The notes under the pieces are model-generated. The model saw nothing but the letters and a program-made list of their open reading frames with translations. It had not been told where the DNA came from and did not search any database. Positions 63,837-64,000 of a stretch of DNA of 64,000 nt are shown here, one piece after another (the first letter of the stretch is position 1; every line of letters starts with the position of its first letter). Source of the stretch: Brevundimonas sp. Root1279. GTDB lineage: Bacteria; Pseudomonadota; Alphaproteobacteria; Caulobacterales; Caulobacteraceae. The position numbers and the translations under genes were made by a program. The stretch is from positions 582,761-646,760 of the forward strand of contig NZ_LMEB01000004.1 in the NCBI RefSeq assembly GCF_001425945.1, given 5' to 3'.

Positions 63837-64000
63837 TCGACGGTCAGCTCGGCGTTGTCGCCCGGCATGATCATCTCGACACCTTCCTTGAGGTGCACGA
63901 TGCCGGTCACGTCCGTGGTGCGGAAGTAGAACTGCGGACGGTAGTTGGTGAAGAACGGGGTGTGACGGCCGCCCTCTTCCTTGGTGAGGATGTAGGCCTC
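63737..64000 (-). CDS. tuf: Elongation factor Tu, C-terminal part (partial at right edge)
   Basis: The last 87 residues of EF-Tu: [40 protein letters not shown], then [20 protein letters not shown] and the end [14 protein letters not shown]. This is domain 3, which binds aminoacyl-tRNA. The rest of the gene lies beyond base 64000. The C-terminal codons are followed by a perfect copy of themselves (63634-63734). In related genomes tuf is followed by rpsJ; here eight envelope and small genes lie in between. Confidence 0.98.
   Translation of the reverse strand, partial: EAYILTKEEGGRHTPFFTNYRPQFYFRTTDVTGIVHLKEGVEMIMPGDNAELTVELITPIAMEEKLRFAIREGGRTVGAGVVSKIIA

Noticed and set aside
63744..63929. 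61-aa plus-strand frame over tuf
   Set aside because: Antisense to EF-Tu domain 3.

Overview
This window is a gene-dense, very GC-rich chromosomal segment from an alphaproteobacterium, most likely a Caulobacterales member close to Brevundimonas or Caulobacter. That placement is inferred from a CC0125/CC1285-type lipoprotein, two DUF2336 proteins, CtrA-like boxes (TTAA-N7-TTAR), an ATP12 chaperone, GTP-type PEP carboxykinase, frequent GTG and TTG starts, and Caulobacter-like promoters in front of ribosomal genes. No tRNA, rRNA, CRISPR array, prophage or complete insertion sequence was seen.

Bases 1-5,900 carry the end of an RND efflux system (permease running off the left edge, translationally coupled to its adaptor), an outer-membrane barrel and a class II aldolase. 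Bases 5,900-12,500 hold two DUF2336 helical-repeat proteins flanking NAD kinase and an Hpt phosphotransfer protein, then a lytic transglycosylase with a CtrA-like box, a TonB protein and a ThiO-type oxidase. Bases 12,500-18,700 are metabolic and RNA-modification genes (PEP carboxykinase, a DUF938 methyltransferase, a GlcG protein, a pseudouridine synthase), followed by a divergent MerR regulator and glutaredoxin-MauE fusion sharing a mer-type operator. Bases 18,700-27,700 contain three kinds of long palindromic intergenic repeat among a GIY-YIG protein, a tyrosine phosphatase, acyl-CoA carboxylase beta, a TPR protein, a wHTH regulator/membrane-protein pair with three operator-like palindromes, and a crcB-rluC-HAD-atp12 gene string. 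Bases 27,700-40,400 are a mixed set: small membrane proteins, a 2OG-Fe(II) oxygenase, an RluA enzyme, RarA, two VOC proteins, an HtrA protease, an MFS pump, an ABC exporter, GNAT and DUF4180.

Bases 40,400-55,800 are the S10-spc-alpha ribosomal superoperon read on the minus strand from rpsJ to rplQ, with secY, adk and rpoA. A TonB-like gene sits between adk and rpsM, and a near-consensus promoter follows it. A second strong promoter with a structured leader of about 240 nt precedes rpsJ. Bases 56,000-63,500 form an eight-gene cell-envelope block (two paralogous porin-like barrels, a GIN-domain protein, a cupin/JmjC-like and GNAT pair, an SGNH hydrolase, an L,D-transpeptidase, small proteins) placed between rpsJ and tuf, which are usually adjacent. 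The right edge holds the 3' end of tuf, with a 101-bp tandem duplication of its last 33 codons just after the stop.

The points I would look at first are the MerR/glutaredoxin-MauE pair whose regulator lacks the usual dimerisation-helix metal cysteine, the duplicated tuf tail, the S10 leader, the palindromic repeats that appear to supply ribosome binding sites, and the DUF2336/Hpt neighbourhood.
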